A stretch of DNA of 64,000 bases from the NCBI GenBank assembly GCA_910587515.1, contig CAJULW010000017.1, positions 1-64,000 of the forward strand, read 5' to 3'. The position numbers and the translations under genes were made by a program. This document shows positions 26,835-35,164 of this stretch, in pieces (the first letter of the stretch is position 1; each line of letters begins with the position of its first letter). The DNA comes from an uncultured Duncaniella sp. (lineage in GTDB: Bacteria > Bacteroidota > Bacteroidia > Bacteroidales > Muribaculaceae). The notes beneath the pieces were generated by a model. The model was not told the DNA's origin and ran no database searches. It saw nothing but the letters and a program-made list of their open reading frames with translations.

Positions 26835-26842
26835 TAAATTTG
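26835..26842 (+). promoter_or_regulatory. Candidate promoter before the cargo region
   Basis: TAAATTTG matches the -7 consensus. The 270-bp gap 26742-27014 otherwise holds only AT-rich sequence and a 14-codon ORF (26873-26917, MNIPNYGNHKKTRV). No -33 TTG at the usual spacing is seen. Confidence 0.4.
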
Positions 26843-27014
26843 CGTATATATAGGTTGATAATACCAATTATTATGAATATACCTAATTATGGGAACCATA
26901 AGAAAACGAGAGTGTAAACAAAAACATATTTACTTATATAGCTGCTTGTATAACATTGATACATAATTTCTTATATTTACACGGTTAGGATAACGAAAAT
27001 TTTTTTGAAAGTTC

Positions 27015-27044
27015 ATGCAGTCTTTTGATGTTGCGAGCATCTAT
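27015..27044 (+). promoter_or_regulatory. Candidate ECF-type promoter of the sigma-barrel gene
   Basis: ATGCAGTCTTT (27015-27025) and CATCTAT (27038-27044) recur with identical 23-bp offset at 28627-28656, before the radical SAM operon. GCAGTC and TCTAT would be -35 and -10 elements with a 17-bp spacer, the usual spacing for ECF sigma factors. The motif lies about 20 bp before the preferred start of the sigma factor gene, consistent with autoregulation. Confidence 0.6.
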
Positions 27045-27063
27045 TAAGATGGTTTTTGAATCA

Positions 27064-28605
27064 ATGGATAAAAGACATCTTATACAACGTTGTCAGTCGG
27101 GAGATAGAGAAGCCTTCGGGATTCTTTATCAGACTTATCTTACCCCCATGTATGAGATTGTGGCGTATTATGTCCATAATCACGATGCGGTATGGGACAT
27201 TCTGCATGACGGTTTCCTTATAGCTTTTGCTTCAATAGCATCTCTGAAAAACGCTGAAAAGGTTGATGCATGGCTTACTTCCATAATGAAAAACTTATCG
27301 CTCCAATATCTGAAAGATGAGTCAAGTCATATTTCTGTTCCTATGTCAGATACTGCGATTGCTGATAATATCAGTGTAACCATAGATGAAGGACGAGAGC
27401 TGACTTGGGAAGAACTGGATAAGATTATTGAAAAATTGCCTGAGGGATACGGCAAAATCTTTCGGCTTGCAGTTCTTGATGGACTTTCGCATAAAGAAAT
27501 TGCTGCTCTGCTCGGCATCGCACCTCACTCTTCATCTTCGCAGCTTACACACGCAAAAGCAATGCTGCGACGTATGATTACGCAATATCGTATGGAAATG
27601 GGTCTTCTCTCAATTATTGGAATTATAATGCTTATCTGGCACTGGGCAATTAACCGCAGAGAAGAAACGTCCTCAACACCGATTATAAGCAGTAACACGG
27701 ATAAAGAAATACCCTTCGTTACCGACTCAATCGGTGGTACAAATTCAGCGACTGACAGTATCGTGCCAAGTGGAAAAAGGATTTACAAGGCAATACAGCA
27801 TCTTGAAACGCAACAAAATATAGCAGAGATAACAATTACATCCGACAGCATACCGGCTATTAAGAATGACAGTATTGCAAACGACACCGTAAGAGTATTT
27901 CAAAATATCATAAATCGAGAAGAACTTATTGCACAGGAGGATTTTCCAAATACCCAACACGCCGAAAACCCAAATTGGTCTTTGGCATTGGCATACTCTG
28001 GCAGCATTGAGCAAAATGATTTAAACCGATACCAGATACCTAATCCCGGTGTGCCTGATGTGGAAGGCCCCTCCGGAGAAATCGACGTTACTGAGAAAAC
28101 ACGTCATTATATGCCGTTGGTTATCGGACTGTCACTCAACAAATCGCTTACATCTCGTTGGAGCATAGAAACCGGCCTACGTTACACGTTCTTGCGGTCG
28201 GACTTCCTTTCGGAAAGCGAATGGATGAACAAGGAAACAATCCAACGCATACATTACATAGGCGTTCCGCTAAAACTCAACTATCGGATATTCACGTACA
28301 ACGGGTTCTCGCTGTATGGTCAAGGTGGCGGTGCATTAGATATTCCTGTTTATGGAACACAATCAATTTTGGAATATTCTCCGAAATTAGGAACCACGAA
28401 TAAGGATTTCCTCCATATTAATGCTCCCTTGCAGTGGTCTGTAGAGGGTGGACTCGGCATACAGTATCATTTCACACCGTCATTCAGCATATACGCTGAA
28501 CCCTCGTTCAGATATTATTTCAACGTTGGTTCGGATATCAAGACAATACGTCAGGATAAGCCGTTTGAGTTTACGATCCCGATAGGATTGAGGTTGACAT
28601 GGTGA
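27064..28605 (+). CDS. ECF sigma factor fused to a membrane helix and an outer-membrane beta-barrel domain
   Basis: The start at 27064 (MDKRHLIQRCQSGDREAFG) is typical for an ECF sigma factor; in-frame starts further upstream would fall in the promoter motif. In the 513-residue protein, residues 1-80 are sigma region 2 and about 115-172 are region 4 (EKLPEGYGKIFRLAVLDGLSHKEIAALLG). One hydrophobic helix follows (about 180-197), then a Ser/Thr-rich periplasmic linker, and from about residue 305 a beta-barrel domain (GLRYTFLRSD, GVPLKLNYR, IPIGLRLTW). No frameshift joins the parts; the frame is open throughout. Usually sigma factor and envelope sensor are separate proteins. Confidence 0.8.
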   Translation: MDKRHLIQRCQSGDREAFGILYQTYLTPMYEIVAYYVHNHDAVWDILHDGFLIAFASIASLKNAEKVDAWLTSIMKNLSLQYLKDESSHISVPMSDTAIADNISVTIDEGRELTWEELDKIIEKLPEGYGKIFRLAVLDGLSHKEIAALLGIAPHSSSSQLTHAKAMLRRMITQYRMEMGLLSIIGIIMLIWHWAINRREETSSTPIISSNTDKEIPFVTDSIGGTNSATDSIVPSGKRIYKAIQHLETQQNIAEITITSDSIPAIKNDSIANDTVRVFQNIINREELIAQEDFPNTQHAENPNWSLALAYSGSIEQNDLNRYQIPNPGVPDVEGPSGEIDVTEKTRHYMPLVIGLSLNKSLTSRWSIETGLRYTFLRSDFLSESEWMNKETIQRIHYIGVPLKLNYRIFTYNGFSLYGQGGGALDIPVYGTQSILEYSPKLGTTNKDFLHINAPLQWSVEGGLGIQYHFTPSFSIYAEPSFRYYFNVGSDIKTIRQDKPFEFTIPIGLRLTW

Positions 28606-28626
28606 TTTAAATAATTCTGCTACTGT

Positions 28627-28656
28627 ATGCAGTCTTTGGTGTCTGATTTCATCTAT
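28627..28656 (+). promoter_or_regulatory. Candidate ECF-type promoter of the radical SAM operon
   Basis: Second copy of the bipartite motif: ATGCAGTCTTT (28627-28637) and CATCTAT (28650-28656), the same 23-bp offset as at 27015. It lies 27 bp before the radical SAM start and just after the sigma-barrel stop. Confidence 0.6.
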
Positions 28657-28682
28657 ATGGTGAAATTTTCGACATCAAAGAT

Positions 28683-29750
28683 ATGTACAGACTATCAGAC
28701 TACATACGAAATGGAGTGCTTCTTGTGCGGAATATTATGTTCCCTAAAAGCAAGAAATTGGTGCAGTTGATGATTTACGCCACCAACCGTTGCCAGTCGC
28801 ACTGCCGACACTGTTCGATATGGCAGAAACCCCACGACACGCTTTCAAAAGATGAAATCGTGTCGTTGATGTCAAGTAGATGTATAAGTCGCCACACTAC
28901 AGTAGGACTCGAAGGCGGCGAGTTTGTTTTGCATCCACAAGCTGCCGAGATATTGGAGTGGTTTCAAATAAATCACCCCAACTATACATTACTATCAAAT
29001 TGCCTGTCGCCGCAAAAAGTTATAGAACTCACAAGATGTTATAGCCCCAAGCATCTATACCTCTCGCTTGACGGTAACCGTGATACCTATAAATATATGC
29101 GAGGTGTTGACGGTTACGACAAGGTAATAAAGGTTATAGAGGAACTGAAAGATGAAATACCTATATCACTTATGTTCTGTCTCTCGCCGTTCAACAATTT
29201 CAAAGACATGGAATATACCATTAACATTGCAAGACGATATGGGATTGACATACGCATAGGCATATACGGCACAATGGCATATTTCGACACCAAGGCCGAA
29301 ATGTTGCAGGTGAAAGAAGATAATTATATTACACAAATACCCTCCAACATACACGAAACACGAGAGAACTATGATTTTGTAGCACTTTACGACCAATGGC
29401 GCAACGGACATCTTTGCCTCCGTTGCCAATCAATCACCAACTCGCTCGTCATACATCCCGACGGGAATGTACCTCTGTGTCAAAACCTTGATGTTATCCT
29501 CGGCAATATCAAGGAAAAGACACTTGATGAAGTCTTTAATTCGGCAGAAAGTGTTGCGACGCAATGTCGTTACTCAAAAGATTGTAACAGATGTTGGATT
29601 AATTTCCATAGGAAATATGACATTATCCTGCTCCGTAATCTGGAAAAAGTCTTGCCGAAGAATCTTATTGAAATATTCTATGGCAAATACCAGTGGTGTG
29701 CTGATAGAAGCCTGACTTATCGTAACTATCTCAAAAGTATAAAGAAATGA
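28683..29750 (+). CDS. Radical SAM protein with C-terminal Cys cluster
   Basis: The 355-residue protein has a radical SAM motif CQSHCRHC (Cys 37, 41, 44), then a TIM-barrel-like body with GLEGGEFVLHP and LYLSLDG. A C-terminal Cys-rich region (CLRCQSI, PLCQN, CRYSKDCNRCW) looks like a SPASM-type auxiliary cluster domain. SPASM proteins often modify peptides or proteins, but the substrate here is unknown. It overlaps the next gene by 4 bp and heads a four-gene operon under the shared promoter motif. Confidence 0.88.
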   Translation: MYRLSDYIRNGVLLVRNIMFPKSKKLVQLMIYATNRCQSHCRHCSIWQKPHDTLSKDEIVSLMSSRCISRHTTVGLEGGEFVLHPQAAEILEWFQINHPNYTLLSNCLSPQKVIELTRCYSPKHLYLSLDGNRDTYKYMRGVDGYDKVIKVIEELKDEIPISLMFCLSPFNNFKDMEYTINIARRYGIDIRIGIYGTMAYFDTKAEMLQVKEDNYITQIPSNIHETRENYDFVALYDQWRNGHLCLRCQSITNSLVIHPDGNVPLCQNLDVILGNIKEKTLDEVFNSAESVATQCRYSKDCNRCWINFHRKYDIILLRNLEKVLPKNLIEIFYGKYQWCADRSLTYRNYLKSIKK

Positions 29751-30784
29751 TAAATCTCATAGACAGGAGCATACAACGTTGGCGGTCACAGCGCAACCGT
29801 AAGATGCTGCAATCTCCATATTCAGCCCAATACGCATTTGTAGGTATTGGCAGCCATGCACTGCAAAACCTCTATCCGGTTCTGCAATATTTAGGAATAC
29901 GGCTAAAATATATTTGCTGTAAAAGCCCTGACAAGTTGGTGATGATTGAACGACGCTTCGGTGTGACCGCCACGACATCGTTGGATACTATATTGAATGA
30001 CAGTGAAGTGGAAGGCGTTTTTCTATGCACATCGCCACAATCGCATTATGATATATGTACCCGTGTGATTGAGGCCGGCAAATATTTGTTTGTGGAGAAA
30101 CCTCCATGTCAGACACTCGACCAGCTTGAATTATTGACCGCCGCCGACAAAAAACAAATTGTTATGGTAGGTATGCAGAAACGATACTCACCACTAATCC
30201 GGGCTTTGAAAAAACAGTTGGTAAAAAAAGAACCGATAAACTATACCATGTCATATCACACAGGAGCGTATCCCGAAGGAAACCCTTTCACGGATTTGTT
30301 TATTCACCCGGTCGATTTGGTACAATACTTATTCGGTAATGCCGAATTAAAATCAGTCCAGCAGATTGACAGGAACGGAACAACGACCATTCAGGGATTA
30401 CTTTCTCATGAAACAGCCAAAGGCTACATTGAATTGTCCACCGCTTACTCGTGGACTAATCCCAAAGAAACTCTATATGTCAACACTCAGGCGGGGGAAT
30501 ATCGGCTTGAACAGATGGAGCGGCTTTGCCATTACCCACATCCGAAAAGGATTGCTGGGATACCGCTTGAGAAATTGAGCCTGTTTACTAATACCGAACA
30601 GACACTTATTGAGAGGAATAACTTCAACCCACTTGTAGGCAACAATCAGTTATATACGCAAGGCTTTTTGTCAGAAATTAAGGCATTTGCCGACATGGTA
30701 GAATTCTCTGGCGAAAATATATCCCCATTGTCAAGCATGGCCACCACATATAAATTGCTTTCATCACTAAAACAACAGTTATGA
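29747..30784 (+). CDS. Gfo/Idh/MocA family oxidoreductase
   Basis: The 345-residue protein has a nucleotide-binding start (AFVGIGSHALQNL near residue 31), the VFLCTSPQSHY segment and the FVEKPPCQ motif near 115 carrying the Lys typical of the family. A catalytic His is likely in FIHPVDLVQYL. Members oxidise or reduce sugars and cyclitols with NAD(P). Pairing with a radical SAM enzyme suggests successive steps on one substrate, which cannot be named. It overlaps both neighbours by 4 bp. Confidence 0.87.
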   Translation: MINLIDRSIQRWRSQRNRKMLQSPYSAQYAFVGIGSHALQNLYPVLQYLGIRLKYICCKSPDKLVMIERRFGVTATTSLDTILNDSEVEGVFLCTSPQSHYDICTRVIEAGKYLFVEKPPCQTLDQLELLTAADKKQIVMVGMQKRYSPLIRALKKQLVKKEPINYTMSYHTGAYPEGNPFTDLFIHPVDLVQYLFGNAELKSVQQIDRNGTTTIQGLLSHETAKGYIELSTAYSWTNPKETLYVNTQAGEYRLEQMERLCHYPHPKRIAGIPLEKLSLFTNTEQTLIERNNFNPLVGNNQLYTQGFLSEIKAFADMVEFSGENISPLSSMATTYKLLSSLKQQL

Positions 30785-32196
30785 TAAATCCTGTAAAAAT
30801 AATCGGCTGCTTTTTAGTCGCATTGACGCTCTTTTCGTGTACGGACGAAATAGACGCGGTAAATCCGCCCGCTTCATCTCCAATATCTATATCCGGTACT
30901 TTGCCGGTATTATACATCGATACTGAAAATAATAAGCCTATCGTGTCTAAGGAAGTATATCTAAATGCCACTTACAGCCTTGATCCGATGGGAGCAGAAG
31001 ATATAGAAGCTCTTGGCACAAAGGCCGCTCCGTTGCCCATGCAAATACGAGGCAGAGGCCATTCTTCTTGGAAAGGATCTAAGAAACCATACAAAATCAA
31101 GCTCGAAAAAAAGACCTCTATAATGGGTATGCCTAAAAACAAACACTGGGCGTTGCTGAAACCTACCGAAAACACTGTCGCAGGATTACAGCTGGGGAAA
31201 CTTATGGGAATGGAATGGACTCCGAGTTTCCGACCGGTCGAAGTGGTATTGAATGGTGACTATATCGGCCTGTATTTTCTTACCGAAACCATACGGATTG
31301 ACGAAAACAGGGTAAATATCTATGAACAACAGGACAAGGAAACAACCCCCGACTTGATAAAAGGGGGCTGGCTTGTAGAGGTTGACAACTATCATGACAA
31401 AAATCAGATTACAATTCCTGAAAACAGCAGATGGAACCTTACACTGCGCTATCATTCGCCTGAAGATTTGTCTGATGCTCAACTGGAGTGGCTTACCAAC
31501 GAGTTTAAGACAATAAACGCTGCAATCTATTCTTCCGATAAGACTTCTACTGAATGGGAGGAATATATTGATGTTAAAAGTATGGCACGTTTCTTCATAT
31601 TGCAGGAAGTGATGGACAATCCAGACGGTTTTCACGGCAGTTTCTATATTCATAAGGATTTAGATGACAATACCAAATGGATTGCAGGTCCAATTTGGGA
31701 TTTGGTTTGCTACAACCGTGAAAAGACTGACTACACATTCCGAATGAAAGTCCACTATGGAATTACTCCGCATTGGATTGGAGAGATAATCCAATATGAC
31801 AGTTTCTGCCAATCGGTAAGATCGGTTTGGGCGGATGTTTATCCTGATAAACTTTCCGAAATATACACCTATATAGACGCAACGGTCTTACCTCTTGCCG
31901 AGGCTTGGAAAAAAGATTGCGAAAGATGGAATGAAGATCCGACACAGACAGCGCAACTCAGGGCAGACAGAATAAAGAACGCTTTAAGACGCAATATCGA
32001 GTGGTTCAACAATCATCTACCCATAAGCGAATATGCCTCAATCCCATCTGTTCAAGGAGTCCAAACCAAAACACCGATAGAGGTATTCAACCTGCAAGGG
32101 TTCCATGTCGGGAAATATGAAACCGAAGCTGATGCAATCTCTAATCTGAAACAAGGAGTCTATATTATTAATCATAAAAAGGTAATAATCAGGTAA
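30781..32196 (+). CDS. CotH-kinase-like lipoprotein
   Basis: The 471-residue protein has a lipoprotein signal with Cys in LFSCTD at about residue 20, so it should be anchored in the envelope. The body matches CotH: MQIRGRGHSSWKGSKKPYKIKL, then LGKLMG, EVVLNGDYIGLYFLTE, and AGPIWDLV. CotH proteins are protein kinases acting on secreted substrates. The C-terminus (IEVFNLQGFHVGKY, then LKQGVYIINHKK) resembles the beta-domains at the end of Bacteroidota surface proteins. It is co-transcribed with the radical SAM gene. Confidence 0.85.
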   Translation: MINPVKIIGCFLVALTLFSCTDEIDAVNPPASSPISISGTLPVLYIDTENNKPIVSKEVYLNATYSLDPMGAEDIEALGTKAAPLPMQIRGRGHSSWKGSKKPYKIKLEKKTSIMGMPKNKHWALLKPTENTVAGLQLGKLMGMEWTPSFRPVEVVLNGDYIGLYFLTETIRIDENRVNIYEQQDKETTPDLIKGGWLVEVDNYHDKNQITIPENSRWNLTLRYHSPEDLSDAQLEWLTNEFKTINAAIYSSDKTSTEWEEYIDVKSMARFFILQEVMDNPDGFHGSFYIHKDLDDNTKWIAGPIWDLVCYNREKTDYTFRMKVHYGITPHWIGEIIQYDSFCQSVRSVWADVYPDKLSEIYTYIDATVLPLAEAWKKDCERWNEDPTQTAQLRADRIKNALRRNIEWFNNHLPISEYASIPSVQGVQTKTPIEVFNLQGFHVGKYETEADAISNLKQGVYIINHKKVIIR

Positions 32197-32197
32197 T

Positions 32198-32692
32198 ATG
32201 AAACAGTTAATAATTCAACTCATAGCTATAACATTGGCCTCTATTGTATCAAGTTCTTGCTCAAGCATGGAGGATACAGTTATTCAAAATCCGTATATTT
32301 CAAATCTCGAAAATACCGGTTGTATATCACACTGGGATACCGACAACGCTGAGAGTCGTAGTGAGGTCAATAAAGGTTCGTTTGAAATGTTATTTGAGGG
32401 GCAGGTCACCAGATGCAAATTCACATCACTTGTGTATCCATGTGATTATGAGCAAGTGAATGTCAAAGTCACTTATACCGATGGGATAATGACGATAGTT
32501 GAGTATCCATCCTCAGATATAGCAGATTGTCGTTGCAATATAGATGCATCTTTTACCATTGAAAATATGCCTCAATATGATTTCATTTTGAAAATATATC
32601 ATGGCGACATAGAAGGCAATTATGATAATACAACTCCAAAGTATGAAGGGAGAATAAATCAGACAGATGGAAAAATAATCATACCGTACTAA
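32198..32692 (+). CDS. Small lipoprotein of the cargo operon
   Basis: The 164-residue protein starts 2 bp after the CotH gene. It has a lipoprotein signal (Cys in VSSSCSSM at about residue 21), then a beta-rich domain without a recognised family. Its position suggests that it is a partner or substrate of the CotH-like kinase or of the radical SAM enzyme. It is the last gene before a terminator at 32734-32755. Confidence 0.65.
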   Translation: MKQLIIQLIAITLASIVSSSCSSMEDTVIQNPYISNLENTGCISHWDTDNAESRSEVNKGSFEMLFEGQVTRCKFTSLVYPCDYEQVNVKVTYTDGIMTIVEYPSSDIADCRCNIDASFTIENMPQYDFILKIYHGDIEGNYDNTTPKYEGRINQTDGKIIIPY

Positions 32693-32733
32693 TTGAGATT
32701 GTAATAAGATACTAAATTATTCTCTAATTTTTA

Positions 32734-32755
32734 CCCTCGGCAGATTTGTCGGGGG
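32734..32755 (+). terminator. Terminator of the cargo operon
   Basis: A 9-bp stem with two G-U pairs (32734-32742 with 32747-32755) around a 4-nt loop, followed by TTATT. The short T run lowers confidence. Confidence 0.5.
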
Positions 32756-32789
32756 TTATTGGCAAAACAAATATATACAAACATTAGCA

Positions 32790-34064
32790 ATGAACAGGGT
32801 TCTTATTGCAGATGCCTCTGAATCCGATCGTCGGCTTATGTCGAGCTTGCTTGTCAAGTCCGGCTATGAGCCGATTGTCGTTGACTGTATGGAGGCTGCA
32901 AAAGAAGAGGTGGCAAAACTGCCGCCCGGCGCGGTTATCGTGGCAGACTATAAACTGCCCGACGGTTCCGCAAAAGAGTTAGTAAACTGGCAGAAAGGAG
33001 AAGGATTTTCTTTCCCGGTTATTGCCATAGTAAACAATCTGAATGGTGCCGATTTGCTTGAAGTGTTGAGCGATGGCGGTGCCGTGAACGTAATCCAGCG
33101 AGCCGCGATTGACAAGCAGCTTGTGGAAACAGTTGTCAGATACGCAAAGCCGGAGAATATCGTGCTTCAACTCGGCAACTCACTTATTCCTCGTCAGAGC
33201 AAAGCCTTCCGCGAGATTGAGCAGTCCATCGAAAGAGTGGCGGCAACCAACGCCAACTGCATAATCTTCGGCGAGAGCGGCATGGGCAAGGAGCAGATAG
33301 CACGGCAAATCTATCTCCAAAGTTCAAGAACACAGAAACCTCTGATAGTCTTGGAAGCCGGAGGTGCAGCTCTTGTCGGCAGACACGACCCGGAATCCGA
33401 CCGCAGCGAGATGTATAACCGCATAGAGGGCTATTTTCAGGAGGCAAAAGGCGGCACACTGGTAATTAAGAACATCCAGTTACTTACCTTCGAGAAGCAA
33501 TCAGTGCTTCTACACATTCTGGAGCAGGAACACCCGGATGTTCGTATCATCTGCACCGCCAATACCTCTTTATTGAAGATGGTTGCCGATGAAACTTTCC
33601 GCGACAACCTTTTCTTCATTCTTCGGCAGACAAGTATCGCGGTTCCGCCGCTGAGAGAAACAACCGAGGATATATCCGACATAGCCGACTACCTTCTGAG
33701 AAAATACGCACAGAAAAAACAGCATCCGAAAAAGCGGCTTGATGCGTCTGCAATAAAGGCGTTAAAGTTACACCCGTGGCCCGGCAATATCCGCGAGTTG
33801 AAGGACACAGTTCTTTTCGCAGCCTTCCATGCCGCAGGCGATACGATTGGTGCCGAAGATCTCAAATTTGACCGTGCAATTCCACCCACAGCGGAAGATT
33901 TGGCTCACCGCAACCCCCAAGCTGACAAGGAGCGTATCTTAAAGGCTTATAATCGCGCCGGTACATGGAGAGGAGCCGCAAAACTTCTCTGCATTTCCGA
34001 AAGAGCCTTGTTGGATCTCCGTAAAAAGCACGGAATCAACTCCGAGGGCACGACTGAGGGTTGA
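32790..34064 (+). CDS. RteB-like response regulator with degenerate sigma-54 domain
   Basis: The 424-residue protein has a receiver domain (phosphorylatable Asp near 53 in VADYKLPDG), an AAA+ domain with Walker A GESGMGKE at 161-168, and a C-terminal helix-turn-helix (GTWRGAAKLLCISERALLDLRKK). It resembles RteB, the response regulator of CTnDOT-type elements. The GAFTGA motif that contacts sigma-54 is absent; RHDPESDRSEMYNRIEGYF stands in its place. It may therefore act without sigma-54. No partner sensor kinase (RteA) is in the window. Confidence 0.75.
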   Translation: MNRVLIADASESDRRLMSSLLVKSGYEPIVVDCMEAAKEEVAKLPPGAVIVADYKLPDGSAKELVNWQKGEGFSFPVIAIVNNLNGADLLEVLSDGGAVNVIQRAAIDKQLVETVVRYAKPENIVLQLGNSLIPRQSKAFREIEQSIERVAATNANCIIFGESGMGKEQIARQIYLQSSRTQKPLIVLEAGGAALVGRHDPESDRSEMYNRIEGYFQEAKGGTLVIKNIQLLTFEKQSVLLHILEQEHPDVRIICTANTSLLKMVADETFRDNLFFILRQTSIAVPPLRETTEDISDIADYLLRKYAQKKQHPKKRLDASAIKALKLHPWPGNIRELKDTVLFAAFHAAGDTIGAEDLKFDRAIPPTAEDLAHRNPQADKERILKAYNRAGTWRGAAKLLCISERALLDLRKKHGINSEGTTEG

Positions 34065-34097
34065 CAACCTCGGAAAAAATGCGTAACTTTGCAACGC

Positions 34098-34316
34098 AAA
34101 ATCGCAAAGAATAGCGATTGGAGAGCCAATCGTATCAACAATATAGGATAACATAACTTCCGCATAAGTTCCTTTGTAAATCTGGAAAATTGACAAATAC
34201 CGAGCTTGGCGTGATGATTATGCTATGCTTATCGCATAGCGTATAATTCACACTGTTTCGGTATAGGCAATCCAGAGCCTTCAAAGGAGATAGCGTTGAT
34301 TATACGCTATTTTTTT
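34098..34316 (+). ncRNA. Candidate non-coding RNA or long leader
   Basis: A good promoter (TTG 34061-34063, 20-bp spacer, TAACTTTG 34084-34091) precedes about 220 nt without a credible gene, ending in a hairpin with a T run (34290-34316, stem ATAGCGT/ACGCTAT). Inside are a 7-bp hairpin CGATTGG/CCAATCG (34117-34134 region) and an inverted repeat GCTATGC/GCATAGC (34222-34240). The remaining 34317-34537 is AT-rich, and I see nothing in it. Confidence 0.45.
34290..34316 (+). terminator. Intrinsic terminator
   Basis: Perfect 7-bp stem (34290-34296 with 34304-34310), 7-nt loop and six T residues. Confidence 0.7.
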
Positions 34317-34537
34317 GACCTTTCCTAATGCTATTTCACCCCTAAAAACACGAAGAATCTTCGAGCCGGGTTTAATATTCTTCCTCCCGACAAAATTAAC
34401 AGCGCTGAACTATCTATTTTGACATAAGCGACTTACAAATTTAACGAGAGTTAAATAGCCGTTTTTGAAATCCATTCGGTTATATTATCAAACGAGGAAC
34501 TAACCTCGATAAGTCTAACAAATAACACATTACCCGA

Positions 34538-34780
34538 ATGGAGATGACAACACCCCCAAACCCGTCGGGCTTCAACAGGAAGCCCACTCACAAGACCAAC
34601 AGAAAATACCGAGGCAAAAAGCCTGCGGGAAAGAACAAGGCTGGATTATCCCACAGCCGTATCACTCCCGAAATTGCGACATATCTCGTCGCAGGCAGAC
34701 TTCTTCTCGGAGCCATGCAGCTTCTGGACTACCTTACCGGCAGCAACCATAAGTCGAAGCCTCTACGAACCGCAGAGTGA
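34538..34780 (+). CDS. Small basic hypothetical protein
   Basis: The 80-residue protein is very basic in the first half (Lys/Arg-rich) and has a helical stretch (RITPEIATYLVAGRLLLGAMQLLDYL) in the second. No recognised family. It ends 4 bp before the helix-turn-helix gene, so both are probably one unit. Confidence 0.6.
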   Translation: MEMTTPPNPSGFNRKPTHKTNRKYRGKKPAGKNKAGLSHSRITPEIATYLVAGRLLLGAMQLLDYLTGSNHKSKPLRTAE

Positions 34781-34784
34781 GCCT

Positions 34785-35141
34785 ATGGAAAAGGCTGCAA
34801 GCGAAGCGGATTTCCGCACCGCAGTGATGGCTCATCTTGCGCTCATCGAAGAACGGGCCAGAAGCCCCGGCGGTAACGGCAGACAGAACAAACTCTATTA
34901 TCGCGGTGAACCTATAATCCTTCTCACTGACCTCGTTACCGGGCTTGATGTCAGTGAGAAAACAATAAAGAGATACCGCGATGCTGGGAAACTGACCGTC
35001 TATGAAAGCAAGGAAGGCAATATCAAATTCGTTCTGCAAAGCGATTTCGACGCTTTTCTTGACAACTACTTCATCAGTTCCTCAAATCCCGAATACGGAA
35101 CAGTGAAGAAAAAACAAACCGGCGGCAACGCCAATATTTAA
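34785..35141 (+). CDS. Helix-turn-helix protein of the element
   Basis: The start at 34785 (MEKAASEADFRTAVMAHL) is preferred to the longer frame at 34674, which overlaps the previous gene. The 118-residue protein contains a MerR/excisionase-type helix-turn-helix (LTDLVTGLDVSEKTIKRYRD) and a C-terminal strand (NIKFVLQSDFDAFL). Such proteins control excision or transcription in these elements. A role cannot be assigned more closely. Confidence 0.75.
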   Translation: MEKAASEADFRTAVMAHLALIEERARSPGGNGRQNKLYYRGEPIILLTDLVTGLDVSEKTIKRYRDAGKLTVYESKEGNIKFVLQSDFDAFLDNYFISSSNPEYGTVKKKQTGGNANI

Positions 35142-35164
35142 TCACCACTAAATCATAATTCATT

